Source: Sistotremastrum niveocremeum HHB9708 (taxonomy: Eukaryota; Basidiomycota; Agaricomycetes; Sistotremastrales; Sistotremastraceae). Taken from it: a stretch of 64,000 bases of DNA. A model generated the notes under the pieces. The model was not told the DNA's origin and made no database searches. It saw only the letters and a program-made list of their open reading frames with translations. Both the position numbers and the translations under genes were made by a program. The stretch is from the NCBI GenBank assembly GCA_001630475.1, contig KV419399.1, positions 704,552 to 768,551 of the forward strand. Reading direction: 5' to 3'. This document shows positions 47,117 to 57,076 of this stretch, piece after piece (the stretch's first letter is position 1; the number at the start of each line of letters is the position of its first letter).

Positions 47117-48377
47117 ATGTCTGTCAAAGCACTTCTTCCCATGCTCCTTCTCCTCAGCGCCTGCGGCGTCTTCGCCCTTCCGACTGTCAAACCACCATCC
47201 GACCTCGAAGATTCTCTCGGCGTGTACAGTAGTTACTCGAGCGAGAAACGCGCTGTCGCTGCTCCCGACACCGAAGATTCCCTCGGAGTCTACAGCTCAT
47301 ACTCCAGCGCGAAGCGCGCCACTATCGCGTCCCCCAACACTGAAGATTCTCTCGGTGAGTATATACTACTTCTATATGGTCCGTTACGGAGGATTGGTCT
47401 TTCTGACAATGACATTCAGGTGTATACAGCAGCTACGCCAGCGAGAAGAGGCACATTGAGGACCCCTTCGAAGTCTACAGCCACTACTCCAGCGAGAAAC
47501 GAGCTGTATCGAGCGCATCTCCGGATACTGAAGAATCACTCGGTACGGGCACTGCTTGTGATGCAAAATCATCTTCTGACACCGATTATTCTTAGGCGTA
47601 TATAGCAGCTATGCCAGCGAGAAGCGTAGAGCCATCGCCCCGGATACCGAAGAGTCACTCGGCGTATACTCCAGCTACTCTCAAGACAAGCGTGCCATCC
47701 ATCCCGACACTGAAGAATCCCTTGGTGTCTATGACAGCTACTCCAGTGCGAAACGCGCCGTTCACCTTGATATCGAGGAATCGCTGGGTGGCTACGAGAG
47801 CTACGCCAGTGCCAAACGCGCCATTCGCCCTGACACCGAATCCTCTCTCGGCGTTTATGAGAGCTACGCCAGCGAGAAGCGTGCCACTCCCGACAACGAG
47901 GAATCCCTCGGTGTCTACTCCAGCTATCGCGACGAAAGACGCGCCATCTCCCCAGATACCGAATCCTCCCTCGGTGTCTACGACAGCTACTCTCAAGCTA
48001 AACGAGCTATCTCTCCTGATACCGAAGAGTCTCTCGGCGTCTACAGCTCGTATGCTAGTGAGAAACGCGATATCCACCCCGATACTGAAGCATCTCTCGG
48101 AGTGTACGACACCTACCGCAACGAGAAGCGCGCTGCCCCGGATACCGAGGACTCTCTCGGTGTATATTCCAGCTACGCCAATGAAAGACGCGCCATCAAG
48201 CCTGACACCGAAGAGTCTTTGGGCGTATATGAAAGCTACTCTAGTGCCAAGCGTACCATTTCCCCTGACACCGAAGAATCCCTCGGAGTCTACAGTAGCT
48301 ACTCCAGTGAGAAGCGAGCCGTCGCACCCGACACTGAAGAATCCCTCGGTGTCTACAACCAGTACTCCAGCGCGTAA
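47117..48377 (+). CDS. Kex2-processed repeat protein 2 (17 repeats)
   Basis: Paralogue of the gene at 43797, 380 aa. Exons 47117-47354, 47420-47542 and 47596-48377, with introns in the glycine codon of SLG-V as in the other two. The signal peptide is MSVKALLPMLLLLSACGVFALP. I count 17 repeats with the core PDTE[ED]SLGVYSSY ending in KR or RR. This copy is the most varied: one repeat is reduced to HIEDPFEVYSHYSSEKR, others have VYDSY, VYESY, GGYESY or VYDTY at the tyrosine pair, and one junction has KRR. An in-frame ATG at 47048 exists but lies between the TATA box and the initiator region, so the start at 47117, which opens the signal peptide, is preferred. Confidence 0.9.
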
Positions 48378-50522
48378 ATCGTGCCGTTTTCTTTTGTAAG
48401 CTTTCGTTCTGACTCTACAGCAATGATTCTGACTCGGATTTCCTTCTCAGGCCCCTCTGTATAAATAAAAGCTCTCGTTAATGTCTCTTCCTTGTGTACA
48501 TAGAATAGCTCTCCTCGAATGTATTCTTCCCTGTAGCTGTTCACAATTTATTTTACCATTCTCCTCTTTCATACTCGACTCAATTGAGCTGGCGTAACAA
48601 AACAACAATCGAAAATGACCTACGGCACCATTAACGGAAGATGGTCAGATGCCGGAGACCATTTTCGCACTGGCGGTTGAAATTTCGCGAATCTGAGGAG
48701 CTTTCAACCTCAAAACCGGTGCTGGGCTCTGTACCCTTAGACTGCGGTTAGGTCTCCCTCACATGAATTTGAAAAGTCAAAATCGATACTGGACCAGTCG
48801 ATCAATCAAATCGATGTCTTCACAGCTCAGCGCAAGAAGCGGTGGATGCTAAGCGCCCGTGATTGAAGCCTTTGGTCAACAAGGCCAAACAATCGCGAGT
48901 GCGTCCGGGTCTGCGCTTGTCGCGGTGCTTCGTGACGGTTTGGAGAAATACGATTTTGGGAAAAAAAAATCTGACACTGAGTGACCTGGGTGTTTTCGAT
49001 TGCTGGCATTCTCTCAGATATATCTTTTTGACTACGTTTCGCTAAGAATATGCATGCAGCCGAAATAGAGTGGGCCATCTTCACGTTTTCAGTCACGATT
49101 CGTCTTGTCCGTGTGTCAAAATATTCATTCTTCATGAGTCGCCAGACGAGTTGCCGGGAGTTTGCTTAGTTGAACAGAGTTCCTCGTGCGACTGCTATCG
49201 CCCTGCTTAGAGTTCTGTTAGCGTGCATTACCAAAAGAAAAAAAACATCTCTATGACCCTCGATCCAGCGGAGTTCGACCACATGCGTATAACATGCGAC
49301 CAGAGCACAGAAATTCAGCAAAGGACGAAGAGCGGAGAAGAACACCAGAGACCCGCCGATCGCCTGGTTCAGTCTCAGTAAGCCGAAAAGAGGATCAACG
49401 GTATATCCTACTATCTCTTCCCATTACCTGGCTTGACGGATGCTTTAATGACAATCAGATGAAGTATATTGAGACTTGGAGATGCAATCCGTAAGACTGG
49501 TTGAAGAAGCGTTGATAACTCATCCTGTGGGCCACCGAAGGAGATAGCCTCGAGGAAGTCTTCTTTGTTATCGTCTTCGCAGGATTCTCATGTATCGTGG
49601 TAAGAGCTATAGTAAGGTGTTTGATTTGAATGAATGGCGATGGCTGATGATGGTAAGAGTTGATTTTCGGATTTCCCCTTTCACTCCGGATTATTCGGCT
49701 ATGCCGGGTTTCGGTTGATTTTCGGTTTCAGGCTTCCGGGTGCAATAAGCGCCGACACGACTCTCTTTCAACCCACCGCCAACCCGTCGAGCTCAGTGTG
49801 CCAAACGCAGCCACGTTGGCTATCATAATCTTGAAATGGCGTGGAACTTGTATGTCAGATATTAGTCCTGCTGCGAGGGCTGGATCGGCAGGTCAGCGAT
49901 CGGACATGCAAAAGCAACTGTCAGCGAACTGACGACAGCTGTATAGGAAATTGGAGTAAAGCGTACCGCATTCTCTGTGCCTGGAGAAGTGAAATAGATC
50001 ACGAGGATTGACGTCGACGTAGCTTTGATCTCGCAATCGCCGTAAGTCTTCTGTGAATCTTTCCTCTATTGATGACGTTGAATTCAAGATTCGGCTTCCA
50101 GTGTCATTGCCAGTACGGCAGGGATCGGAAAATCATACCACCAGCTATTGCGATATCAGCATAGTCGGGTATGAATAGTCACTCTGACGTCAAGCCCGCG
50201 TTGCTCGACCTGATACGGTCGTCTTTGCAATTTTCTCGACACCTATCGCAGTCGGATTGCCACCTGACTGTTGCTCTCATTTCAAGACACGGATAAGCCG
50301 TCATTCTTCGGAAATTTTGACTTCCAGAAGTTCAAAGAAGTTGTGGATCTCTTGTCCTTCACGCGGGATATGCAGAAGACCTCGAGGCACGTCTGTGAAC
50401 CTTCGTCACATCCGTCAGGCACGCTGAAAATAACTCTCCAGGACATACGAACCTCCGGTGCTTCTTGTAAATTAGCATGAACTGCATCTGCGTCAGTGCA
50501 CAAGTTTGTTTCCCTCCAGGCA
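48378..50522. other. Spacer between KEP2 and KEP3
   Basis: End of unit 2 and 5' part of unit 3. On the minus strand at 49322-49388 is the third copy of the GLLRLN...SLVFFSALRP peptide. No complete gene is seen. Confidence 0.4.
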
Positions 50523-50530
50523 TATAAATA
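50523..50530 (+). promoter_or_regulatory. TATA box of KEP3
   Basis: TATAAATA lies 103 bp before the start codon, followed by the conserved TTCAGCATCCTTCATCGGAC stretch. Confidence 0.7.
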
Positions 50531-50625
50531 CAAGCCTTTCGCTCGCTGTTCAGCATCCTTCATCGGACACTCTCATCTCACTCAACTCCTTCAATCTTCT
50601 CAACACCCCATCCACTTCCCTAGCC

Positions 50626-51878
50626 ATGTCTGTCAAGGCTCTTCTCCCCATGCTCCTCCTCCTCAGCGCCTGTGGCGTCTTTGCGCTCCCTACTATCAAA
50701 GCGCCATCCGACGTTGAGGACTCCCTCGGCGTGTATAGCAGCTACTCTAGCGAGAAGCGTGCTGTTGCCGCCCCCGATACCGAAGAATCCTTGGGAGTGT
50801 ACAGCTCGTACTCCAGCGCCAAGCGTGCCGTTATCGCCTCCCCTGATACTGAAGAGTCTTTGGGTGAGCACCTATTCTTCTTTGAATATTCGACATTACT
50901 GACATCAAATATACTTCAGGTGTCTATAGTAGCTACGCCAGCGAAAAAAGAGCTGTCTCTCCCGACACCGAAGAGTCGCTTGGTACGAGTACAAATTTGT
51001 GCTGAAGGATCATCTTCTGATGACAATTATTTTTAGGTGTATATAGCAGCTATGCTAGCGAGAAGCGCGCCGTTTCTGATACCGAGGATTCTCTCGGCGT
51101 CTACTCCACCTATCGCGACCAGAAGCGCGCCGTTCCCGACACGGAGGATTCTCTCGGTGTCTACTCTACCTATCGCGATGAGAGACGCGCTATCTCTCCA
51201 GATACCGAGCCTTCCCTCGGTGTCTACAACAGCTATCGTGACGAGAGACGTGCCATCTCTCCTGACACTGAACCCTCCCTCGGTGTCTATGCGAGCTACT
51301 CTAGCGAGAAGAGAGCCATCGCTCCCGACACCGAACCATCCCTCGGCGTCTACGCCAGCTACTCTGAAGCCAAGCGAGCCGTCTCCCCCGACACCGAACC
51401 CTCTCTCGGTGTCTACTCCACCTATCGCGACGAGAAACGCGCTATTTCTCCCGACACCGAGCCGTCCCTCGGTGTATATAGCTCCTACTCCAGCGAAAAG
51501 CGAGCTGTTGCGCCCGATACCGAACCTTCTCTTGGAGTCTACGCGAGCTATTCTAAGGAGAAACGTGCTGCTCCAGATACTGAAGATTCCCTCGGCGTCT
51601 ACTCAAGCTACCGCGACGAGAGACGTGCCGTCGCCCCCGATACCGCGGAATCTCTCGGTGTCTACTCAACTTATCGCGATGAGAGACGCACCGTGTCACC
51701 CGATACCGAGGAGTCATTAGGCGTGTACGCAAGCTACTCCGATGCCAAGCGAGCCATCTCTCCCGATACCGAAGAATCACTGGGAGTGTACAGCAGCTAT
51801 GCGAGCGAAAGACGTGCCAGTCCTGATCTTGAACGCGCTGGCAGCTATGCCTCGTACGAATGGTATAGCAGCAATTAG
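50626..51878 (+). CDS. Kex2-processed repeat protein 3 (16-17 repeats)
   Basis: Third paralogue, 380 aa. Exons 50626-50863, 50920-50982 and 51037-51878; the middle exon is exactly one repeat (63 nt), against two repeats in the other genes. The signal peptide is MSVKALLPMLLLLSACGVFALP. Sixteen regular repeats end in KR or RR. Several carry the sub-type PDTEPSLGVYASY or PDTEPSLGVYSTY with RDEKR or RDERR endings, a flavour rare in KEP1 and KEP2. The C-terminus is a degenerate unit, SPDLERAGSYASYEWYSSN, without a cleavage site. The repeats are probably released by Kex2 and trimmed by a carboxypeptidase. Whether they are then cyclised or modified cannot be seen here. Confidence 0.9.
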
Positions 51879-52353
51879 AGAAAGATTCGTGGTCAGTTCT
51901 GACATTTTCTTCTCCGATACTCGTCTAACATCGATGCCTTCCAGACTAGCGACTAGTCTGACGACGAAAAAAATGCGATTCCATGGGGCGCGACGCGATA
52001 TCACTGACGCCTCTCATGGTCATAGTAACATAGATACCGGTTCTGGGGCTTTCTTTTGTCCTTCATTCCTATTACTGCTTAGTGTAGTGTACATATAATC
52101 CGCCTTTTTTCACTCAGGGCCTTCAAATTCATCTTTTTACCCATCCGTCGTGCCTGAGTCATATAGTGTAAATAGTGTAAAATCCGGGAGAAGGCGAGCA
52201 AGATCGTGATTGACAATCCGAATTGATGAATCGGAACTTCATGATCATCCTACTTCATTACCAAGAATCTCTGTAACTATTAAGAAATAGCAACTGATAT
52301 AGGCCGATGTAGTAGTAGAAAGGAACAACATTCTTTGGTAGCCTTCAGCCAGC
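51879..52353. other. Spacer after KEP3
   Basis: 3' regions of KEP3 and of the convergent TIM-barrel gene. No gene seen. The GAAGCCTTTGGT block found after KEP1 and KEP2 is missing here. Confidence 0.5.
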
Positions 52354-53704
52354 TCATGGCCCAGATTCTGCCAATCGACGGCGAACTTCGTCCAACAATT
52401 TCTTATGACATTCTTGTGCTTCCTGAGTCCACTTCGCGGGGACGTCAGGATCATCTTTCGCCTGATCCGCAGCGTAAAAGACCTGAGTTTCATAGAGCGA
52501 TCAGGGCTAATGTTTCTTATGGATCAGACATTGTACGCACTTCATAACTCCACGGTCCCCGCCAACCAGTCCTCAAGACAGCCTCGACGACATCAACGAC
52601 CGGTAGGTACCCCTTCCTCACTGGCGGTCCGTAGGGTAAAGGTCGCCATTTATTGCTCCATTCGTACAAGGGCGGGATGCCGGCTTTCTCAGCATCTGAA
52701 TGTAGCTCATCGGGATCTACTCGCGATCCGTCTGATATTTGGAAGTAGAATATTTGAGCTGGCTTGATAATCAGTGATAGTTCTTCGAGCGACTCGTGGA
52801 ATTTTGATGACTTTGAGGATAGGCCCATGGAAGCGGTAGGATCGGCGTATTCGCGAGCTTCGGATCGGAATGTCAGCGAGGAGAGAAGGATGTACGAGAC
52901 ACAGTTCATACCGGCGATCTGGAATGTATCGAGGCAAAGCCCGAAGTTCGGTCGATTGACGAGCTTGCAGATTTCCCAGGTATGTTTCCACGTATTGACG
53001 TGTGTTCCCCATGCCCACATTTCGTAAGCGCTACAGAGATACTTTAGCATATGATGCTTTCAAAGCGGTGAGAACGACAGACAAACGAAGTGGAGGGTCC
53101 TCTTGGGCCCCTAAGTCTGCGAGCTCCTGGAGGTCGTCTGCCATGGTCCGGAAATCTGAAGTGATGGTGCGGTCATTCGAGGATCCAACTTGGATCATGG
53201 TGCATTTCAGAGCCTAAATCATGTCTTAGTATCCTGTGCGTGGACTATCCGAGGTAAATAAACGCACTTTCACTATGCGGAACCAGGTCTTTGCTCGATT
53301 GAACGCTGCGCTTCTCTTAGCAGGGTCCTGATGGCCTTCAAACTGCGAGAACCTGAGCTTGAATTTAATACCGTCGAGATATACAATCGAAATAAGATAC
53401 TCAACGGATGCAGAACGAATATCTCCAGGTCCAGTTCCCTCGCAAGCTTCGCGACACCTTCCGCCGCCTTGATCAACGTCTCGATATCACCATCACCATT
53501 CTCATCTATCTTCTTATACGTCGCGTCCATACTCGTCGCTAGCGCCTCGAGATCTGGTAATGCAACCTCTGCCAATTTGAATCCGGCATCTGCTATCGCG
53601 CGTAGCTTCTTAGGAAGGGTGTGCGATGGATGCATCCCAGCAGAAGGCGATGCGTAACATGTTTGGATATTGTCAAGGGAGTCTGATAGGGTGGGTTGGG
53701 CCAT
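52354..53704 (-). CDS. TIM-barrel dehydratase/isomerase (3-dehydroshikimate dehydratase-like)
   Basis: Member of the AP-endonuclease-2/sugar-phosphate isomerase TIM-barrel family; fungal members include 3-dehydroshikimate dehydratase (qa-4/QutC), which makes protocatechuate in quinate breakdown. Six exons, 53704-53406, 53352-53268, 53213-53083, 53030-52912, 52857-52541 and 52482-52354, join in phase to give 359 aa. Motifs in order: FKLAEVALPDLEAL, IFVLHPFSQFEG (restored by splicing at an unusual GTTGAG donor), IQVGSSND, then FAYEMWAWGTHVNTW, NRPNFGLCLDTFQIAG (metal-binding Asp), YFQISDG and WSYEVFYAAD at the end. Length and motif order fit the family. The exact substrate is not certain. It converges with KEP3, but nothing links their functions. 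Confidence 0.85.
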
Positions 53705-54141
53705 TGTGGTAGTGAACTAAGACCATGGTTTTGGAGGTAGCCCAGTTGAAATATGAACCGATGGATGACGTCGACTTGTCACTGGGGCCCACTTCTTCTC
53801 TGGGCGGTTGAGCGGCATGGTTGGATAGGGGTTGAATTACTGGAACTTTAATTTCAGCCATATGAATTATAGCTCATGTAAAGCGTTTGATATTTTATGG
53901 AATAATCAGAGGTTAGCACACGAGCATGCTGGTCAGGTGGGCGTAAAGTAATTCGGAATCGGAAGTCGGGTCACTTTTCTTATGCCGGTTCTCGATTTAT
54001 TCTTGTGGTGTCACAGCATAAATATTCCATAAATACTACTTATAAACAAAGGGATACAATGCATGATCTTATCGAAGGATATTCGTCCATGGTTCGTAGA
54101 CGGCACGAGGTCCGTGCATCTCAACATGGAGGGAAGACGTT
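53705..54141. other. Intergenic, no supported gene
   Basis: 5' region of the TIM-barrel gene and 3' region of the DUF6699 gene. No feature recognised. Confidence 0.5.
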
Positions 54142-54684
54142 TTATGGGCATACGGTCTGTAGTCTCCAACAGCCCGGATATCCAGGTTCTGGCAGCATGC
54201 CAGCCAGCACGGTCCGTCTGCCAAGGAAGTCTATCCTACGGACACCGCATGACCGGGGATCAATCGGTACTGGTGAATGTTGACAATCGGCGGTATGATG
54301 AGCATGACTCTCGACCTGAGCCGAAGATTCGTCAAGACCATCCTCAAAGGCTTGTCCCTGAAGCTGACGGTAAAGGCCCTCAATGACATCGTGACAGGTG
54401 ACATTCCCCGCAGGTCCCTGACGAATGACAATTGGAATGTGGATATTGCAGTAGAAGATGACGAAGTCCTCGCCACGACGATTGGTGGCTTTGTGACTGG
54501 CAAATTCATTCCAGAGGTCCGCACGACTGGAAAACTCGTCGGGGTTACAGTTGAGGTTGAGCTTCCACGACCTTGGAGCTCGACGAAGGCAGGAGTGCAA
54601 TGTTGGGTAAGGGAGAGTTATGGTATTCCGTGGAGACAGGAGAGGGTGAGGTGTTGAAAGTTCATGAGAGAGATGCAGAGGATT
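54142..54684 (-). CDS. DUF6699-like protein, partial model
   Basis: One long exon with the DUF6699 order: STPHPLLSPRN, then SWKLNLNCNP (the WxL strand), IVIRQGPAGNVTCHDVIEGL (VTVxDV-like helix), and SCGVRRIDFLGRRTVLAGML with CWRLQTVCP at the end. The stop follows directly. No ATG lies upstream in this frame, so at least one 5' exon is missing; a GTGCAG acceptor at 54685 is the likely border, with a possible short first exon containing MNNAFTQKKHKD about 30 bp further on. It is one of three DUF6699 genes on this strand within 6 kb. Confidence 0.6.
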   Translation of the reverse strand, partial: NPLHLSHELSTPHPLLSPRNTITLPYPTLHSCLRRAPRSWKLNLNCNPDEFSSRADLWNEFASHKATNRRGEDFVIFYCNIHIPIVIRQGPAGNVTCHDVIEGLYRQLQGQAFEDGLDESSAQVESHAHHTADCQHSPVPIDPRSCGVRRIDFLGRRTVLAGMLPEPGYPGCWRLQTVCP

Positions 54685-55625
54685 CTGCACTGGTATCAAG
54701 GCCGAATCAAGACGTCTTTGTGTTTTTTCTGGGTAAATGCGTTGTTCATCCACCAAATTCTGGAACGAGAGTATTGTCGCGTGTAGAATAAACGCTATAA
54801 ACGAAGAAATGAGCGATGTAGACGGTACCACGAAAGAAAACCTCTACCGGTCATTTTCGTTATTGGTAGAAGATAGTCCGGGCTCATGGATTAGGGGCCT
54901 ACGGCGATTCTGGAGAAGGATTTAAGGAGCTTGCCAGAGGCAAGTTCTGGTCTTCCAACGGGAGTCGATTGACACAACCCGTCGGCTGTGCATGATTTGA
55001 TTGGAATAAAAACAGACTCAGCCTCTTCCAGACGCGAGATGACGCCTCAATCAGTGATCCCTCTCATGTTACCCTGACATCTCAACGTGTAATGAGTCAC
55101 TGGTCGGGTAAATCCAGCCGCTACACAGAATGACCCCCGCAGCTGATGTTACCGGAGAAGAATGACGGCGAAGCACTGGTAAAGTTCAGAGTAAGATTTG
55201 AAATAACGCAATGTTTGTACTGCATCAGCGCAGGCACGTCATCCATTGAGAGGCGAACAGACACAGCCACCGGGTATCATGTATGTGATCTGGAATCGAC
55301 GACAGAGATGGAATCGCTGCTCCAGTGTTTTGGGCGGGGTGGAAGCTTGCTGTTGAAATCGTGAGTTCTCTTGTCTGGCGTGCTGCCACTATGGGTGTTT
55401 GAGTCGCCAGGGCCGCAGTCACTTGGCATGTGTCTTCAACCTGAAGTCGCCTTCCTTCTGCTGAAACCCATTTTGTTTTATCTCCAGGGTCCGATTAGAA
55501 CACGTTTTGACTGAGCCATGCAAGAAGGATTCAGTGAATCAGGTCAAAGCCAGGACGTCCACCAGTAATCAAGGTGACAAAACGCAAGCAAAACTCATCA
55601 CAAGCAAGATGGAGCCCAGAGCTTG
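54685..55625. other. Intergenic or 5' region, no resolved gene
   Basis: It probably contains the missing first exon of the DUF6699 gene at its left end. Apart from that I see nothing I can support. Confidence 0.4.
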
Positions 55626-56142
55626 TTACACTTCCCTATAGCGACTTAAAAAAATTAGAAGAGGGCTCAATGAAGTCAGTCTAAAAATCCAGTCAGGCTG
55701 CCCCATATCCTGCGTGATGATCACGAATTTGAGTCGTTTGACGAAGGAGAGGTTCTCGCCAGGTCGGAGTTTTAATGCGCGTTCATTCGGGCGCCCAACT
55801 TCAACGACCTTGGGCACATCCAACTCTCTTCAAACACTGTACGGGTAGCTTGGACTTCGGAATATGCCAAAAATCTGGTTCAAGATTGCTCAGCATGCGT
55901 CGAGATTCCTTGGTTTGGATTAAGAGTGGCTCTTCGTGGTTGACGCAGCCGTTTCCTATCCACTTCAGCTTAACATGATGATAGTCATCGACTTGCATAG
56001 AGGTCATCCTTAGTGCATCAATCTTGTAGCAATGGACTTTGAAGGCCAACAGTTCTAACTGCTGCATGCTTCGAGGCTTCGTTTTTCTTCGATGTGTCGA
56101 CGTCACCCATGACCGTATGTTTCCATCATCAATTTGGATCAA
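55626..56142 (-). CDS. Doubtful hypothetical gene
   Basis: Two overlapping minus-strand frames have coding-like composition: one reads QQLELLAFKVHCYKIDALRM and then WHIPKSKLP, the other GRPNERALKLRPGENLSFVK and RLKFVIITQDMGQPDW. A GTACAG...CCAAG intron of about 34 nt near 55800 could join them in phase, but that is shorter than other introns here. No known family. It sits between two DUF6699 genes on the same strand. Confidence 0.3.
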
Positions 56143-56169
56143 TACTCATATAATGTGGCAAGACCAGAT

Positions 56170-57076
56170 CTAGTGACTATCGACATCCAATGTGTGCAAT
56201 CGCCATACTCCTTCTCTTCGAGCATCGACTGTCAGACCCCCGAATAGCCTCCTACTTCCTAGGAAGTCTCCCCGAGAGATAGGAGGCACCGCGTTTGAGG
56301 ACTGAACGGTGTGCGGTGCTCTATCTCTGAGCGCTTGTGCTGCCCTGGATCTAGCGCGGGTCGATGCTCGAGCCCATTCGCCCGTACTCACAGGTTGAGA
56401 CATGCCGGCCGCAAGTGCCGCAAAGACATCCCAGACCGTAATGGGCCCACCATCGAAACGCTCTACCACAATCGGCCAGTCAACGCTAGAGCATGAAATG
56501 ATACGCCGTCGTGACGGCGGATTTGTTGCTGGCTGGTTGATTTCTTCTGCGAGCGCCGGATTGAAGAAGATGATCTCATTGATAGGCCTTGTTAGATCGA
56601 AGCGCCAGCTTCTGTCGACCAATGAGAGTAGAGGATGTAGCTCCTCAGATGCCTGAAGGTGTGTGGATTGCGATGTCGGACCTGTTGCCATCGAACGTAA
56701 TTAGTAAATCTCACAGGTTTTTGTAGAGCAACCTACCACCCAGAGTATAACTCGAAAATCGGTCCGCAAGCAAAGATTGTGGGGCGAGGCTTGGCGGAGG
56801 CCGCGCAGATGATATCACCGCATCTTCGTGTGTGTAGTACGGCGGTGGAGGGACAAGATCCGTCGGCATAATCTGTGGAGGGAGCAGAGCTCCTCCTGCG
56901 GTGGTACGTGGGACGCGGTACGGAACTTCATGTGTTGCATAACTCGGTATCGATGGCTGATCTTGGAATAGAGCGTATGAAGTCGGGAATGTGGAAACCT
57001 GAGACGATGCATGTGAAGGCGCAAAGTCTTCAGCCCTCCACGTCCACTGGCGATGATTTCCTCGATGTTTGCCCAT
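56170..57076 (-). CDS. DUF6699 domain protein
   Basis: Exons 57076-56737 and 56681-56170 give 283 aa with a 55-nt intron. The N-terminal third is Pro/Ser/Tyr-rich and disordered (TTAGGALLPPQIMPTDLVPP). The domain follows with ELHPLLSLVDRSWRFDL, then DWPIVVERFDGGPITVWDVF (the VTVxDVL segment), and PPISRGDFLGSRRLFGGLTV with VWRLHTLD at the end. All DUF6699 landmarks are present. The start at 57076 (MGKHRGNHRQWTW) is the first ATG in frame; the open frame continues upstream without an ATG, so an additional 5' exon is possible. Confidence 0.7.

Larger units (their letters stand above)
42530..51878. repeat. Tandem triplication, units of about 3.3-3.5 kb
   Basis: Three head-to-tail units start near 42530, 45846 and 49322. 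Each begins with a conserved block of about 65 bp ending AGTCTCAGTAAGCC, continues with a diverged spacer of roughly 1.2 kb, a core promoter TATAAATA with a TTCAGCATCC stretch after it, and then a repeat-precursor gene. Start codons lie at 43797, 47117 and 50626, spaced 3,320 and 3,509 bp. Units 2 and 3 share GCATTCTCTGTGCCTGGAGA (about 46487 and 49970). Units 1 and 2 share a GAAGCCTTTGGT...CAAACA block about 0.5 kb after the stop codon. Coding sequences are better conserved than spacers, so the duplication is not recent. Confidence 0.85.

Noticed and set aside
44101-51878. Regular repeats of about 60 bp that could suggest a CRISPR array or satellite
   Set aside because: They are coding repeats with an open frame, signal peptide, introns and synonymous variation; there is no repeat-spacer structure, and the host is eukaryotic.
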